Source: Streptomyces sp. LX-29 (lineage in GTDB: Bacteria > Actinomycetota > Actinomycetes > Streptomycetales > Streptomycetaceae). Taken from it: 64,000 bases of DNA. Positions 20,657 through 30,169 of the stretch are shown piece after piece. The notes below the pieces were generated by a model, which was not told the DNA's origin, did no database searches, and worked only from the letters and a program-made list of their open reading frames with translations. The stretch lies in NCBI RefSeq assembly GCF_029541745.1, contig NZ_CP089746.1:3534001-3598000 (forward strand), written 5' to 3'. The first letter of the stretch is position 1. Each line of letters begins with the position of its first letter. A program made the position numbers and the translations under genes.

Positions 20657-20715
20657 GGTGCTGACTGTAATGCCTCTCTCGCGGGGGCTCGTGCGTACTC
20701 CGTACGGCGACTGGT

Positions 20716-20728
20716 TAGGCTCCCGAAT
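20716..20728 (+). promoter_or_regulatory. Leaderless promoter of the first ArsA-like gene
   Basis: TAGGCT (20716-20721) ends seven bases before the GTG at 20729, and no ribosome site precedes the start. Transcription would begin at or next to the start codon. Confidence 0.6.
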
Positions 20729-21706
20729 GTGAGCAGGCTCCATGTCGTCAGTGGCAAGGGCGGAACCGGCAAGACCACGGTCGCCGCCGCACTCGCGTTG
20801 GCCCTCGCGGCCGAGGGCAAGCGGACACTGTTGGTCGAGGTAGAAGGCCGGCAGGGCATCGCGCAGCTCTTCGAGACGGAGGCGTTGCCTTATGAGGAGC
20901 GCAAGATCGCGGTTGCGCAGGGCGGCGGCGAGGTGCACGCCCTGGCCATCGACCCCGAGTACGCGCTGCTCGACTACCTCCACATGTTCTACAAGCTCGG
21001 CAGCGCCGGGCGGGCGCTGAAGAAGCTCGGCGCCATCGACTTCGCGACGACCGTCGCGCCCGGGCTGCGCGATGTGCTGCTGACCGGCAAGGCCTGCGAG
21101 GCGGTGCGCCGCAAGGGCAAGGACGGCCGGTTCGTCTACGACCACATCGTCATGGACGCGCCGCCGACGGGCCGGATCACGCGCTTCCTGAACGTCAACG
21201 ACGAGATGGCGGGGCTGGCGCGCACCGGCCCGATATACAACCAGGCGCAGGCGGTCATGCGGGTGCTCAAGTCCCCCGAGACCGCGGTGCACTTCGTGAC
21301 GCTGCTGGAGGAGATGCCGGTCCAGGAGACCGCGGACGGCGTCGCCGAGCTCCGCGCGGAGGGCCTGCCGACAGGTGGGGTCATCATCAACATGGTCCGT
21401 CCGGCGATCCTGGACCAGGCGGCCGTGCAGGCCGCCGCCAACGGCCAGCGCACGGCCGTGGCCAAGGCGTTGTCGGAGGCCGGGTTGGGCGGCGCGCGCC
21501 GCGGCGGGCTGGCGGAGCGGCTGGTCGACCCGCTGCTGGAGCAGGCGCGCGAGCATGCGGAGCGGGTGGCGCTGGAGCACGCGCAACGCGCCGAGTTGGG
21601 CCGACTGGGGCTGCCGACGCACGAGTTGGAGCTGCTGAGCGACGGGATCGACCTGGCCGGGCTCTACCGGCTGGCGGCGGACCTCCGCAAGCAATGGACG
21701 GCATGA
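20729..21706 (+). CDS. ArsA-like ATPase
   Basis: The product is 325 residues. It begins directly with the deviant P-loop GKGGTGKTT (residues about 9-17), followed by the switch motif VMDAPPTGRI. The family includes ArsA/Get3 and actinobacterial ion-transporting ATPase homologues located beside wblA; arsenite transport is unlikely since no arsB is present. Start GTG is inferred to be leaderless. It lacks one of the two domains of duplicated ArsA, and the next gene supplies a second, related subunit, so a heterodimer is likely. Confidence 0.88.
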   Translation: MSRLHVVSGKGGTGKTTVAAALALALAAEGKRTLLVEVEGRQGIAQLFETEALPYEERKIAVAQGGGEVHALAIDPEYALLDYLHMFYKLGSAGRALKKLGAIDFATTVAPGLRDVLLTGKACEAVRRKGKDGRFVYDHIVMDAPPTGRITRFLNVNDEMAGLARTGPIYNQAQAVMRVLKSPETAVHFVTLLEEMPVQETADGVAELRAEGLPTGGVIINMVRPAILDQAAVQAAANGQRTAVAKALSEAGLGGARRGGLAERLVDPLLEQAREHAERVALEHAQRAELGRLGLPTHELELLSDGIDLAGLYRLAADLRKQWTA

Positions 21707-21746
21707 GCGGCGGGCACCGGACCGGGCCGCGCGAGGGAAGGTGGGC

Positions 21747-23078
21747 ATGACCATGGACGCGGCACCGCGGCTCGACACCGACGCGCTGCTGGACGACCCG
21801 CGGACCCGCATCGTGGTGTGCTGCGGCTCGGGCGGCGTCGGCAAGACCACGACCGCGGCGGCACTGGGCGTACGGGCCGCCGAGCGCGGCCGCAGGGTGG
21901 TCGTCCTCACCATCGACCCGGCCCGCCGGCTGGCCCAGTCGATGGGCATCGGCTCGCTCGACAACATCCCGCGTCGGGTGGAGGGCATCGACACCTCGGC
22001 CGGCGGCGAACTGCACGCGATGATGCTCGACATGAAGCGGACGTTCGACGAGTTCGTCGAGGCGCACGCCGACGTCGAGCGTGCCGCCGCGATCCTCGCG
22101 AACCCCTTCTACCAGTCGCTGTCGGCCGGCTTCGCGGGCACGCAGGAGTACATGGCCATGGAGAAGCTGGGCCAGCTGCGGGCGCGTGACGAGTGGGACC
22201 TGATCATCGTCGACACACCGCCCAGCCGCTCGGCGCTGGACTTCCTGGACGCGCCGAAGCGTCTCGGCTCGTTCCTGGACGGCAAGCTGATCAAGGTGCT
22301 CCTGGCCCCGGCCAAGGTGGGCGGCCGGGCCGGGCTGAAGGTGCTCAACGTCGGCATGTCGATGATGACGGGGGCGCTGAGCAAGCTGTTGGGCGGGCAA
22401 CTGCTCAAGGACGTGCAGACCTTCGCCTCCGCCATGGACACCATGTTCGGCGGCTTCCGCACCCGCGCGGACGCCACCTACCGGCTGCTCCAGGCACCCG
22501 GCACGGCGTTTCTGGTGGTGGCCGCCCCGGAGCGGGACGCGCTGCGCGAGGCCGCGTACTTCGTCGAGCGACTGGCGGCGGACCGGATGCCACTGGCGGG
22601 CCTGGTGCTCAACCGGGTGCACGGCAGCGGCGCAGCGGAGCTGTCGGCCGAACGCGCGTTGGCCGCCGCCGAGATGCTGGCGGACCGGACATCCTTGGCC
22701 AACGTTCTGACGGCCAGTGATGATTCTGTAGAAAATCTTGCCGACGCCCGCATTGTCGATCGCGCTTCCGGGAAGGTTGACGAGCGAAGCGCACTGGATA
22801 CGGACTCCAGCGCGGACCCGGTCGCCACTGCCGTCGCCGACGACCACTCCCCCACGTCGGCGGAGCAGCTTGCCGCGGGGCTGCTGAGGCTGCACGCGGA
22901 GCGCATGCAGGTGCTCGCGCGTGAGCAGCGCACGCGTGATCGTTTCGCCGCGCTGCACTCCGAGGTCCCGGTGGCCGAGGTCGCCGCGCTCCCCGGCGAT
23001 GTGCACGACCTGGCGGGGCTGCGTGCGGTGGGCGAGCGTCTGGCGGTCCAGACGGGAGAGAGCCGAGCCGCCGGTTAG
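21747..23078 (+). CDS. ArsA-like ATPase, second subunit
   Basis: The product is 443 residues. It has the P-loop GSGGVGKTTTAAA near residue 28, LTIDPARRLAQSMGI as switch I, IIVDTPPSRSALDFLDAP as switch II and NRVHG near the base-binding loop. Residues about 320-370 form a low-complexity acidic/Ser-rich insertion. The gene follows the paralogue by 40 bases and precedes wblA, an order typical of streptomycetes. Get3-like targeting or a role linked to WblA are guesses. ATG at 21747 was taken; a GTG two codons upstream is also possible. Confidence 0.88.
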   Translation: MTMDAAPRLDTDALLDDPRTRIVVCCGSGGVGKTTTAAALGVRAAERGRRVVVLTIDPARRLAQSMGIGSLDNIPRRVEGIDTSAGGELHAMMLDMKRTFDEFVEAHADVERAAAILANPFYQSLSAGFAGTQEYMAMEKLGQLRARDEWDLIIVDTPPSRSALDFLDAPKRLGSFLDGKLIKVLLAPAKVGGRAGLKVLNVGMSMMTGALSKLLGGQLLKDVQTFASAMDTMFGGFRTRADATYRLLQAPGTAFLVVAAPERDALREAAYFVERLAADRMPLAGLVLNRVHGSGAAELSAERALAAAEMLADRTSLANVLTASDDSVENLADARIVDRASGKVDERSALDTDSSADPVATAVADDHSPTSAEQLAAGLLRLHAERMQVLAREQRTRDRFAALHSEVPVAEVAALPGDVHDLAGLRAVGERLAVQTGESRAAG

Positions 23079-23455
23079 GGCACGCGGCCGGCGGCTCCGA
23101 CCATGGGCGTCCGTCGCGCCGATCGTCGCAGCCGCCGCTGAGCGCGGCAACCACCTGGTGGGGCGCGCGTACAAGCGGCGGTCACGGCCACGTACATCCC
23201 GCGCCACCGCACGCCGCGCGTCGCCGCGCATCCCGCACGGCCGCATGTCGCGCCGTGGCGCACGCACCGTGCCACCTGTCCACGCGCCAGGACCCGACGG
23301 CCCTAGACGGCGTGCCTCAAGCGATCGCCTCGCGGGGACCCCTCCGAGGCCGACCAGCCCACAGCGGTCTCAACAAGGGCGGATCACGCCGCGGCGAATC
23401 CGGCCCAGCGGATCAGACCGAGGTGCATCACGCCGAGCGGAGTCAAGCAGACGGC
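23079..23455. other. Spacer between ArsA-like gene and wblA
   Basis: This 377-base convergent spacer holds no frame with a ribosome site or recognisable family and no strong hairpin. I see nothing functional in it. Confidence 0.4.
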
Positions 23456-23794
23456 TCATCCCGCCGCGGCGTAGCTGCCGTACTCCTCTTCGTCGCCGAC
23501 GGGCAGCAGGCCCGCTCCGCGCTCGTACTCCGTGCGGGCGGTCTCCAGGAGCCGCCGCCACGAGGTGACGGTCGGCCGGCGGCGCAGCAGCGCCCGCCGC
23601 TCGCGCTCGGTCATCCCGCCCCAGACGCCGAACTCCACGCGGTTGTCCAAGGCGTCGGCCAGGCACTCGGTGCGCACCGGGCATCCCGTGCAGACCGCCT
23701 TCGCCCTGTTCTGTGCCGCGCCCTGGACGAATAGTTCATCCGGATCGGTAGTGCGGCAGGCTGCCTGCGCACTCCAGTCGGTTACCCAGCCCAT
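23456..23794 (-). CDS. wblA: WhiB-like regulator WblA
   Basis: The product is 112 residues. Four cysteines (AACR near residue 12, then VCTGCPVRTEC) bind a 4Fe-4S cluster. They are followed by FGVWGGMTERERRALLRRRP, the WhiB turn and basic helix. The ArsA-like genes beside it and the short acidic tail fit WblA, a developmental and antibiotic-production regulator in Streptomyces that partners the major sigma factor. The start is the ATG preceding GWVTDWSAQAACR, with gagagga upstream. A long divergent region (386 bases) separates it from the PBP gene, consistent with a long regulated leader. Confidence 0.93.
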   Translation of the reverse strand: MGWVTDWSAQAACRTTDPDELFVQGAAQNRAKAVCTGCPVRTECLADALDNRVEFGVWGGMTERERRALLRRRPTVTSWRRLLETARTEYERGAGLLPVGDEEEYGSYAAAG

Positions 23795-24167
23795 GCTGGC
23801 GCCGTCCTCTCCCGAATCGAGGCTCCCCCACGGCGACAAACGGCATATTCACCGTCGCCAGTTGAGGACGTTACGGAAGGCAAGCAGGGTGCAACACCCC
23901 CTGCGGGCCCAATCTTGAATGGCCCGAACGGACTATGCGTACGCGGCAGATCACCCAACGGAGTGAGCTGACGACATAACAGACCAATCCCGCACAACGG
24001 GGCAGATCACCCAGGACATACGGCGCGGGGAGCGACACACCTCGACAACTCGGGCATGTCTCATCACTCACACGAGTGATTGATGGAAGAGCGCTGAACC
24101 GCACATCTGTGGCTGGCGTGAAACAGCGTAGGCGAACCGGTAGGCCCCTGTCCGGCGATTCGCCACG

Positions 24168-24180
24168 TAGGCTGCCCCCC
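24168..24180 (+). promoter_or_regulatory. Leaderless promoter of the PBP gene
   Basis: TAGGCT (24168-24173) is followed by seven bases and then the ATG at 24181, the same hexamer and spacing as for the gene at 20729. No ribosome site is present. Confidence 0.6.
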
Positions 24181-26439
24181 ATGGGTAAGAAGCGCTCGGG
24201 CGGGGGCCTCTCCACCACTCAGCAGGCGGCCAAGTTCCTCGGGGTCAGCATGCTCGCCGGCACGGTGATGGCCGGCCTCGCACTGCCCGCGGTCGGGGCG
24301 CTCGGACTGGCCGCCAAGGGGACGGTCGAGGAGTTCGACGAGATTCCGGCCAACCTCAAGACACCACCGCTCAGTCAGCGGACCACCATCCTCGACGCCG
24401 ACGGCGGCGAGATCGCGAAGGTCTACTCCCGCGATCGCACCGTCGTGGAGCTCAAGGACATCTCCCCCTACATGCGCAAGGCGATCGTGGCGATCGAGGA
24501 TGCCCGGTTCTACGAACACGGGGCGATCGACCTCAAGGGCGTGCTCCGCGCGCTCAACAAGAACGCCCAGGACGGAGGCGTCTCCGAGGGCGCCTCCACC
24601 CTCACCCAGCAGTATGTGAAGAACGTCTTCGTGGAGGAGGCCGGCGACGACCCCGAGAAGGTCGCGGAGGCCACCCAGCAGACGGTCGGACGCAAGATCA
24701 GGGAGCTGAAGTACGCCATCCAGGTCGAGAAGGAGCTCGGCAAGAAGCGGATCCTCCAGAACTACCTGAACATCACCTTCTTCGGGCAGCAGGCCTACGG
24801 CGTCGAAGCCGCCTCGCAGCGCTACTTCAGCAAGCACGCCAAGGACCTCACCCTGGAGGAGTCGGCGCTGCTGGCGGGGCTCGTGCAGTCGCCGAGCCGC
24901 TTCGACCCGGTGAACGACCCGCGCGAGGCCACCCTCCGCCGCAACACCGTGCTGCAGCGCATGGCCGAAGTGAGGGACATCACCCAGGCGAAGGCGGACG
25001 CCTCCAAGAAGAAGCCGCTCGGCCTCAACGTGAGCCGGCCCAAGAACGGCTGCATCACCGCCGTCGACGGCGCGGGCTTCTTCTGCGACTACGTCCGCAA
25101 GGTCTTCCTCACCGACCCGGCCTTCGGCAAGACGCCGGAGGAGCGGGCCCAGCGCTGGCACCGCGGCGGTCTGACGATCCGCACCACCCTCGACCCGCAG
25201 GCCCAGAAGTCGGTGCAGAAGGCCGTGAAGAACGGCGTCCACGCGAGCGACGAGGTGGCCACCGCCGTCACCCTGGTGGAGCCCGGCACCGGCAAGATCG
25301 TGGGCATGGGCCAGTCCCGGCCGTACGGCTTCGGCGAGCACCAGACGCAGATCAACCTCTCGGTCGACCAGCGGATGGGCGGCGGCGCGGGCTACCAGCC
25401 GGGCTCGACGTTCAAGCCCATCGTGGCGGCGGCCGCGCTGGAGCGGGGCACCAAGCCGAGCCAGTCCTACCCGTCGCCGTACAAGATGCCGTATCCGAGC
25501 CCGGTGCAGACCTGCGACGGAAGCTGGAGCGACACCGCCTCCGTCGAGAACGAAAACCCCTCGGAGGTCGGCCCGTACGGGATGAGGGAGGCGACCGCGA
25601 AGTCGGTCAACACCTACTTCGTCCAGTTGATCAGCGACATCGGCGTCTGCCCGGTGACCACCCTCGCCGACAAGATGGGCGTCGAGCGGGCCGACGGCAA
25701 GAAGATGGACCAGGTGCCGTCCATCACGCTCGGCACCCAGGAGATGTCCCCGCTGACCATGGCCAACGCCTACGCGACCTTCGCCAACCGGGGCGTGTAC
25801 TGCACCCCGGTGGCCATCGAGTCGATCACCACCGCGGACGGCAAGTCGTTCAAGGTCCCGCAGACCTCCTGCAAGCGGGCCATGTCGGAGAAGACCGCCG
25901 ACACCGTCAACACGCTGCTGCGGGGCGTCGTCGAGGACGGCACGGGCAAGGAGGCCGGGCTCAGCGGGCGCGCCAGCGCCGGCAAGACCGGCACCACGGA
26001 CTTCCGCTACGCCGCCTGGTTCGTGGGCTACACCCCGAACCTGGCCGGCGCGGTGTGGGTCGGCGACCCCAAGCACCAGCGGAAGATGGTCAACATCACC
26101 ATCGGCGGCCGCACCTGGGGCAAGGTCTTCGGCGGCCAGGTGCCCGGGCCGATCTGGCGCGAGGCGATGTCCGGCGCCCTGGCGGGCAAGCCCGCGCCGG
26201 GTTTCGTCACCGTGCCCGTCGACGACCCGCACAAGGACCGGCCGGACCGGGGTGACGAGGACAACAAGCCAGGCCGCGGGGGCAGCGGCGGCCGGGGCGA
26301 CAAGCCATGGCCGGACATCACCATTCCGCCGGACCTGATCGGCGGCGAGGACGGCGGCATCGGTGACATCGGGGGTATCGGTGACATCGGGGGCTGGGAC
26401 GGCGGCTGGAACCCGGGCGTCGGCAGGGGCCGGCGCTGA
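24181..26439 (+). CDS. Bifunctional class A penicillin-binding protein
   Basis: The product is 752 residues. One N-terminal membrane helix is followed by a GT51 glycosyltransferase domain (EDARFYEHGAID with catalytic Glu106, GASTLTQQYVKN, RKIRELKYA, YGVEAASQRYF) and a transpeptidase domain with STFK (Ser409), SVN (Ser475) and KTGTT (Lys602). It polymerises and crosslinks peptidoglycan outside the membrane. The C-terminal 60 residues are Gly/Asp/Pro-rich, with GGIGDIGGIGDIGG repeats. The start is taken at MGKKRSGG because of the leaderless promoter; upstream in-frame codons lack signals. A terminator follows at 26483. Confidence 0.94.
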   Translation: MGKKRSGGGLSTTQQAAKFLGVSMLAGTVMAGLALPAVGALGLAAKGTVEEFDEIPANLKTPPLSQRTTILDADGGEIAKVYSRDRTVVELKDISPYMRKAIVAIEDARFYEHGAIDLKGVLRALNKNAQDGGVSEGASTLTQQYVKNVFVEEAGDDPEKVAEATQQTVGRKIRELKYAIQVEKELGKKRILQNYLNITFFGQQAYGVEAASQRYFSKHAKDLTLEESALLAGLVQSPSRFDPVNDPREATLRRNTVLQRMAEVRDITQAKADASKKKPLGLNVSRPKNGCITAVDGAGFFCDYVRKVFLTDPAFGKTPEERAQRWHRGGLTIRTTLDPQAQKSVQKAVKNGVHASDEVATAVTLVEPGTGKIVGMGQSRPYGFGEHQTQINLSVDQRMGGGAGYQPGSTFKPIVAAAALERGTKPSQSYPSPYKMPYPSPVQTCDGSWSDTASVENENPSEVGPYGMREATAKSVNTYFVQLISDIGVCPVTTLADKMGVERADGKKMDQVPSITLGTQEMSPLTMANAYATFANRGVYCTPVAIESITTADGKSFKVPQTSCKRAMSEKTADTVNTLLRGVVEDGTGKEAGLSGRASAGKTGTTDFRYAAWFVGYTPNLAGAVWVGDPKHQRKMVNITIGGRTWGKVFGGQVPGPIWREAMSGALAGKPAPGFVTVPVDDPHKDRPDRGDEDNKPGRGGSGGRGDKPWPDITIPPDLIGGEDGGIGDIGGIGDIGGWDGGWNPGVGRGRR

Positions 26440-26482
26440 CCACCGGCCGGCCGATCACCAGGGCCGGCACGACGACAGAAGA

Positions 26483-26525
26483 GGGCGACGGGGCCCGGAC
26501 AGTGGATGTCCGGGCCCCGTCGCCC
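26483..26525 (+). terminator. Terminator after the PBP gene
   Basis: Perfect 19-base stem (gggcgacggggcccggaca and complement) with a gtgga loop, 43 bases downstream of the stop. Confidence 0.85.
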
Positions 26526-26584
26526 GTTGCGTACGGCCTGCCTCCGCCGGCACCCTCTCGCCAGCGCCGGCGCCCCGCGACGGT

Positions 26585-26800
26585 CGACCGGCGGCCGGCG
26601 GCCGGCGGCCGGCGGCCGGCGATCGATGGGAGAACCACCCGTCCGGCGGGTTTGCGGCACGGTGCGGCCTTAATGGCGCCGGCCCAGCGCGGGACGGACG
26701 ATCGGACGACCGGAACGGCCGACCGGCCAGGACGGAGCGGGCGACCGGAACGGCCGACCGGCCGAAGGACCGAGCGGTCGACCGGCCCGGACGAAGCGGG
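26585..26800. repeat. Heptamer and gaccgg-type repeats
   Basis: A run of five ggccggc heptamers (about 26592-26622) is followed by recurrent gaccggaacggccgaccggcc blocks at about 26697-26790. The spacer up to the yqeY stop has no credible gene. Confidence 0.6.
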
Positions 26801-26857
26801 CCTGATCGCGCGGCCGGAACGCGGTCGAAAGGGGTGGGACGACGACGTTCGAAAGGG

Positions 26858-27325
26858 TCAGCCGGCGAGGTGCCGCTTCACCGCGGCCGCCACCCGGCCG
26901 CCCTCGGCCCGGCCGGCGATCTTGGGGTTCACGATCTTCATCACGGCGCCCATCGCGCGCGGGCCCTCGGCACCGCCCTCGGCCGCCTCCTTGACCGCGG
27001 CGGCGACCAGCGCGTCCAGCTCCTCGTCGGTCAGCGGCTTCGGCAGGTACTCCGCGAGCACCTCGCCCTCGGCCCGCTCCCGCTCGGCCTGCTCCGCGCG
27101 GCCGCCCTGCTCGAAGGCCTCGGCGGCCTCGCGGCGCTTCTTGGCCTCCCGCGCGACGATCTTCTCCACCTCCGCGTCGGAGAGTTCGCGGGCGGTCGTG
27201 CCCGCCACCTCCTCCTTGGTGATCGCGGTGATGGTGAGCCGAAGCGTGGAGGAGCGCAGTTCGTCGCGCGCCTTGATCGCCGCGGTGAGGTCGGCCTGCA
27301 GCCTGTCCTTGAGCGTGGTGGTCAT
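26858..27325 (-). CDS. GatB/YqeY domain protein
   Basis: The product is 155 residues. LKDRLQADLTAAIKARDELRSSTLRL and the C-terminal PRAMGAVMKIVNPKIAGRAEGGRVAAAVKRHL are the conserved ends of the YqeY family, which is related to the tail of GatB. A role in tRNA-dependent amidotransfer or tRNA binding is suspected, not established. CAGACT ends six bases before the ATG and no ribosome site is seen, so the mRNA is probably leaderless. It is divergent from the metallophosphoesterase gene. Confidence 0.9.
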   Translation of the reverse strand: MTTTLKDRLQADLTAAIKARDELRSSTLRLTITAITKEEVAGTTARELSDAEVEKIVAREAKKRREAAEAFEQGGRAEQAERERAEGEVLAEYLPKPLTDEELDALVAAAVKEAAEGGAEGPRAMGAVMKIVNPKIAGRAEGGRVAAAVKRHLAG

Positions 27326-27392
27326 GGACTGAGTCTGCCAGCACCGGTCGGGAATCACCCGAAGATTTCGTCGCCGTCGCAGGTCTGGGACC

Positions 27393-28331
27393 ATGGGGAC
27401 CATGCGCGCTCGTTACGGAGTACCCCTGGGAATCACGGCAGTCGGCGCGGCCGGCCTCGCCTACGCCGTCGGCTTCGAAGTCCGCTCCTTCCGGCTCCGA
27501 CGGGTGTCCGTGCCCGTGCTGCCGCGTGGGATGCGACCGCTGCGCGTCCTCCAGGTCTCCGACATCCACATGGTCAGCGGACAGCGGAAGAAGCAGCGCT
27601 GGCTCCAGTCGCTCGCCGGCCTCCGCCCCGACTTCGTCATCAACACCGGAGACAACCTCTCCGACACCGAGGGTGTCCCCGAGACGCTGGACGCCCTGGG
27701 CCCGCTGATGGAGTTCCCCGGGGCGTACGTCTTCGGCTCGAACGACTACTACGGCCCGAAGCTGCGCAACCCCGCCCGCTATCTGCTGGAGAAGGCCAGC
27801 GGCCGGCACGGGCTCAACGGCAACCCGCCGGTGGTCGGCGCCATCCACAACCCGTGGGAGGACCTGCGCGACGCCTTCGACGCCGCGGGCTGGGTGGGCC
27901 TGACCAACACCCGCGGCCGGCTGAAGCTGGACGGCGGCCTGGAGATCGCTCTGACCGGCCTGGACGACCCGCACATCAAGCGAGACCGCTACAACGCGGT
28001 GGCGGGCGGCCCGGAGGCCGACGCGGACCTGTCGCTGGCCGTGGTCCACGCCCCGTACCTGCGTGTGCTGGACGCCTTCACCGCCGACCGCTACCCGCTG
28101 ATCCTCGCCGGGCACACCCACGGCGGGCAGGTGTGCATCCCCTTCTACGGAGCGCTGGTCACCAACTGCGACATCGACACGGGCCGGGTCAAGGGCCTGT
28201 CCACCCACACCGCGGGCGGCCACACCTCCTTCCTCCACGTCTCCGCCGGCTGCGGCACCAACCGCTACACCCCGGTCCGCTTCGCCTGCCCGCCCGAGGC
28301 CACCCTGCTCACGCTGACCCCCCGGGACTGA
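27393..28331 (+). CDS. Metallophosphoesterase, membrane-anchored
   Basis: The product is 312 residues. One N-terminal membrane helix precedes a calcineurin-like domain: SDIH (metal), NTGDN (metal), FGSNDYYG where most relatives have GNHD/E, then VVHAP and AGHTHGGQ. The Asn-Asp of GSND keeps a ligand but loses the usual general-acid His, so catalysis may differ. The C-terminal CGTNRYTPVRFACPPE is typical of the actinobacterial YkuE-like group. A start at 27402, three codons later, is equally possible. Confidence 0.87.
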   Translation: MGTMRARYGVPLGITAVGAAGLAYAVGFEVRSFRLRRVSVPVLPRGMRPLRVLQVSDIHMVSGQRKKQRWLQSLAGLRPDFVINTGDNLSDTEGVPETLDALGPLMEFPGAYVFGSNDYYGPKLRNPARYLLEKASGRHGLNGNPPVVGAIHNPWEDLRDAFDAAGWVGLTNTRGRLKLDGGLEIALTGLDDPHIKRDRYNAVAGGPEADADLSLAVVHAPYLRVLDAFTADRYPLILAGHTHGGQVCIPFYGALVTNCDIDTGRVKGLSTHTAGGHTSFLHVSAGCGTNRYTPVRFACPPEATLLTLTPRD

Positions 28332-28385
28332 GCTCGGGGTCGGCGCCGGTGCCGACCCCTGCGCCGACCTCGGAAGCGATCCGAG

Positions 28386-28438
28386 AGCGACCCGGAAGCG
28401 GCGGGGAAGCGACCCGGAAGCGGCGGGGAAGCGACCCG
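28386..28438. repeat. Short direct repeats before tRNA-Pro
   Basis: The unit gcgacccggaagcggcgggg occurs twice, with a third, truncated gcgacccg, period about 21 bases, just downstream of the metallophosphoesterase. Confidence 0.6.
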
Positions 28439-28504
28439 CGGGCCCGGCCTCGAAACCGGATTTCGTCTCTGGCGCGACGTGGGCTAAAGTAGAGCTCGTT
28501 GCTT

Positions 28505-28578
28505 CGGGGTGTAGCGCAGCTTGGCAGCGCGCTTCGTTCGGGACGAAGAGGTCGTGGGTTCAAATCCCGCCACCCCGA
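28505..28578 (+). tRNA. tRNA-Pro (CGG)
   Basis: A complete cloverleaf of 74 bases: acceptor CGGGGTG/CACCCCG with discriminator A, anticodon stem CTTCG/CGAAG around loop TTCGGGA (anticodon CGG), and T arm GTGGG-TTCAAAT-CCCGC. CCA is not encoded. The T loop carries the normal TTCAAAT. It is transcribed alone and followed by its own terminator. Confidence 0.97.
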
Positions 28579-28584
28579 CTGGCA

Positions 28585-28617
28585 CGAGAGGCCCGGTCCA
28601 TTGGACCGGGCCTCTCG
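28585..28617 (+). terminator. tRNA-Pro terminator
   Basis: Hairpin with arms cgagaggcccggt and complement around ccattgg, seven bases after the tRNA. Confidence 0.85.
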
Positions 28618-28826
28618 CTTATGTCCGGCATCCCCGCCCTGCCTCCGGGGGAACATGCTCGGATCGTCTCGGCACCCGTTCGACGGCGCCCGCGATCGCG
28701 TCACCGTCACGCCCGGAAGGCGATTCGATAAAGCCGTTGCCGGAATCAACTTCTGCCACCTACAGCCGCCGGCGGATTCTCGGGCCGCTTACCGGTCCCT
28801 GAGCGGCGGCAGGCAGTATTGCGCGC

Positions 28827-30107
28827 ATGTCGACTCTCCGCTCAAACATCGTCTCCTGGGTCAGCCGCAAGTACTTTTCGAGATTGCAGAGGAACGGCCT
28901 CGACCTGTCCAAGATGTCTTTTCTGTCGGAGTCCACGCTCATGCCGCTGCGGCGCGACGGCGTGGATCCGGTGCCGGCGCTGGCCACACGGCGCGCCCAG
29001 GAGCCGATCAGCAAGCTTTCGCTGCCGTTCGGGATGAATGGCTGGCTCGTCACGGGTCACGCCGAATGCAAGGCGGTCCTCGGAAAGACGAACGCCTTCA
29101 GCACCGATTTCACCAACATTGCGGGGAATGCCGGAATTTCCGCTCAGCAGAATCCCGGCGGGCTGGGTTTCAGTGATCCACCGACGCATACAAGATTGCG
29201 GCGTCTCCTGACACCGGAGTTCACGATGCGCCGACTGAACCGATTGACGCCGCGCATTCACTCCCTCGTGGAGGAACGACTCGACGAGATGGCCGCGGCC
29301 GACGGGCCGGTGGACCTGGTGGAGGTGTTCGCGTTCCCGATCCCCTCGCTCGTCATATGCGAGCTGCTGGGCGTGCCGTACGAGGACCGTGACGAGTTCC
29401 AGAAGCTGAGCACCGCGCGGTTCGACCTATTCGGCGGAGCAAATGCCCCATTCGGCGTCATATCCGACTCTTTGTCGTATCTGCGCGACATCGTGAAGAA
29501 GCAGCGCGAGAACCCGGGCGACGGACTGCTGGGCATGATCGTTCGCGAGCACGGCGACGACATCGAGGACGAGGAGCTCACCGGTCTCGCCGACGGAGTG
29601 CTGACCGGCGGCCTGGAGACGACCGCGAGCATGCTGGCGCTGGGCACCCTCGTGCTGCTCCAGCACCCGGAGCACTTCGCGGCGCTGCGCGACCGCGACG
29701 ACGCGGTCGACCCGTTCATCGAGGAGCTGCTGCGCTATCTGACGGTGGTCCAGGTGGCCTTCCCGCGCTTCGCCAAGGAGGACATGGAGATCGCCGGCAC
29801 GAAGATCGCGCGCGGCGACTTCATGCTGTGCTCGCTGAGCGGAGCCAACCGCGACGCGGCCCTGGGCGAGGACATGGAGCGCTTCGACCCGCACCGCGAG
29901 GCCGGCGCGTCCCACCTGGCCTTCGGATTCGGCATCCACCGCTGCATCGGCGCCGAGCTGGCCCGGATGGAGCTGCGGGCCGCGCTCCCCGCACTGGTGC
30001 GACGCTTCCCGGACATGCGGCTGGCGGTCGCGCCGGAGGAGCTGTCGTTCCGCAAGCTCTCGATCGTCTACGGCGTGGACGCGCTGCCGCTGCGGCTGCA
30101 CGGGTAG
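28827..30107 (+). CDS. Cytochrome P450
   Basis: The product is 426 residues. I-helix GGLETTA (variant of A-G-x-x-T-T), ExxR with Glu300 and Arg303 (EELLRY) and the heme loop FGFGIHRCIGAELAR with ligand Cys373 are complete. It is a soluble bacterial mono-oxygenase needing ferredoxin partners, none of which are nearby. The N-terminal 40 residues (MSTLRSNIVSWVSRKYFSRL-like) are unusual for soluble bacterial P450s. CAGTAT ends seven bases before the ATG, suggesting a leaderless start. A-T richer third positions in the first 150 codons than in flanking genes hint at different ancestry. Confidence 0.93.
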   Translation: MSTLRSNIVSWVSRKYFSRLQRNGLDLSKMSFLSESTLMPLRRDGVDPVPALATRRAQEPISKLSLPFGMNGWLVTGHAECKAVLGKTNAFSTDFTNIAGNAGISAQQNPGGLGFSDPPTHTRLRRLLTPEFTMRRLNRLTPRIHSLVEERLDEMAAADGPVDLVEVFAFPIPSLVICELLGVPYEDRDEFQKLSTARFDLFGGANAPFGVISDSLSYLRDIVKKQRENPGDGLLGMIVREHGDDIEDEELTGLADGVLTGGLETTASMLALGTLVLLQHPEHFAALRDRDDAVDPFIEELLRYLTVVQVAFPRFAKEDMEIAGTKIARGDFMLCSLSGANRDAALGEDMERFDPHREAGASHLAFGFGIHRCIGAELARMELRAALPALVRRFPDMRLAVAPEELSFRKLSIVYGVDALPLRLHG

Positions 30108-30169
30108 CGGGCGGAGCCCGTGCGGGTCAGGGCAGGACTCCACGCCCCGGGCCGGACCGGTGCCCGTCA

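Noticed and set aside
20729..23078. Arsenic resistance operon
   Set aside because: The ArsA-like pair lacks arsB, arsC or arsR partners and sits in the conserved wblA neighbourhood.
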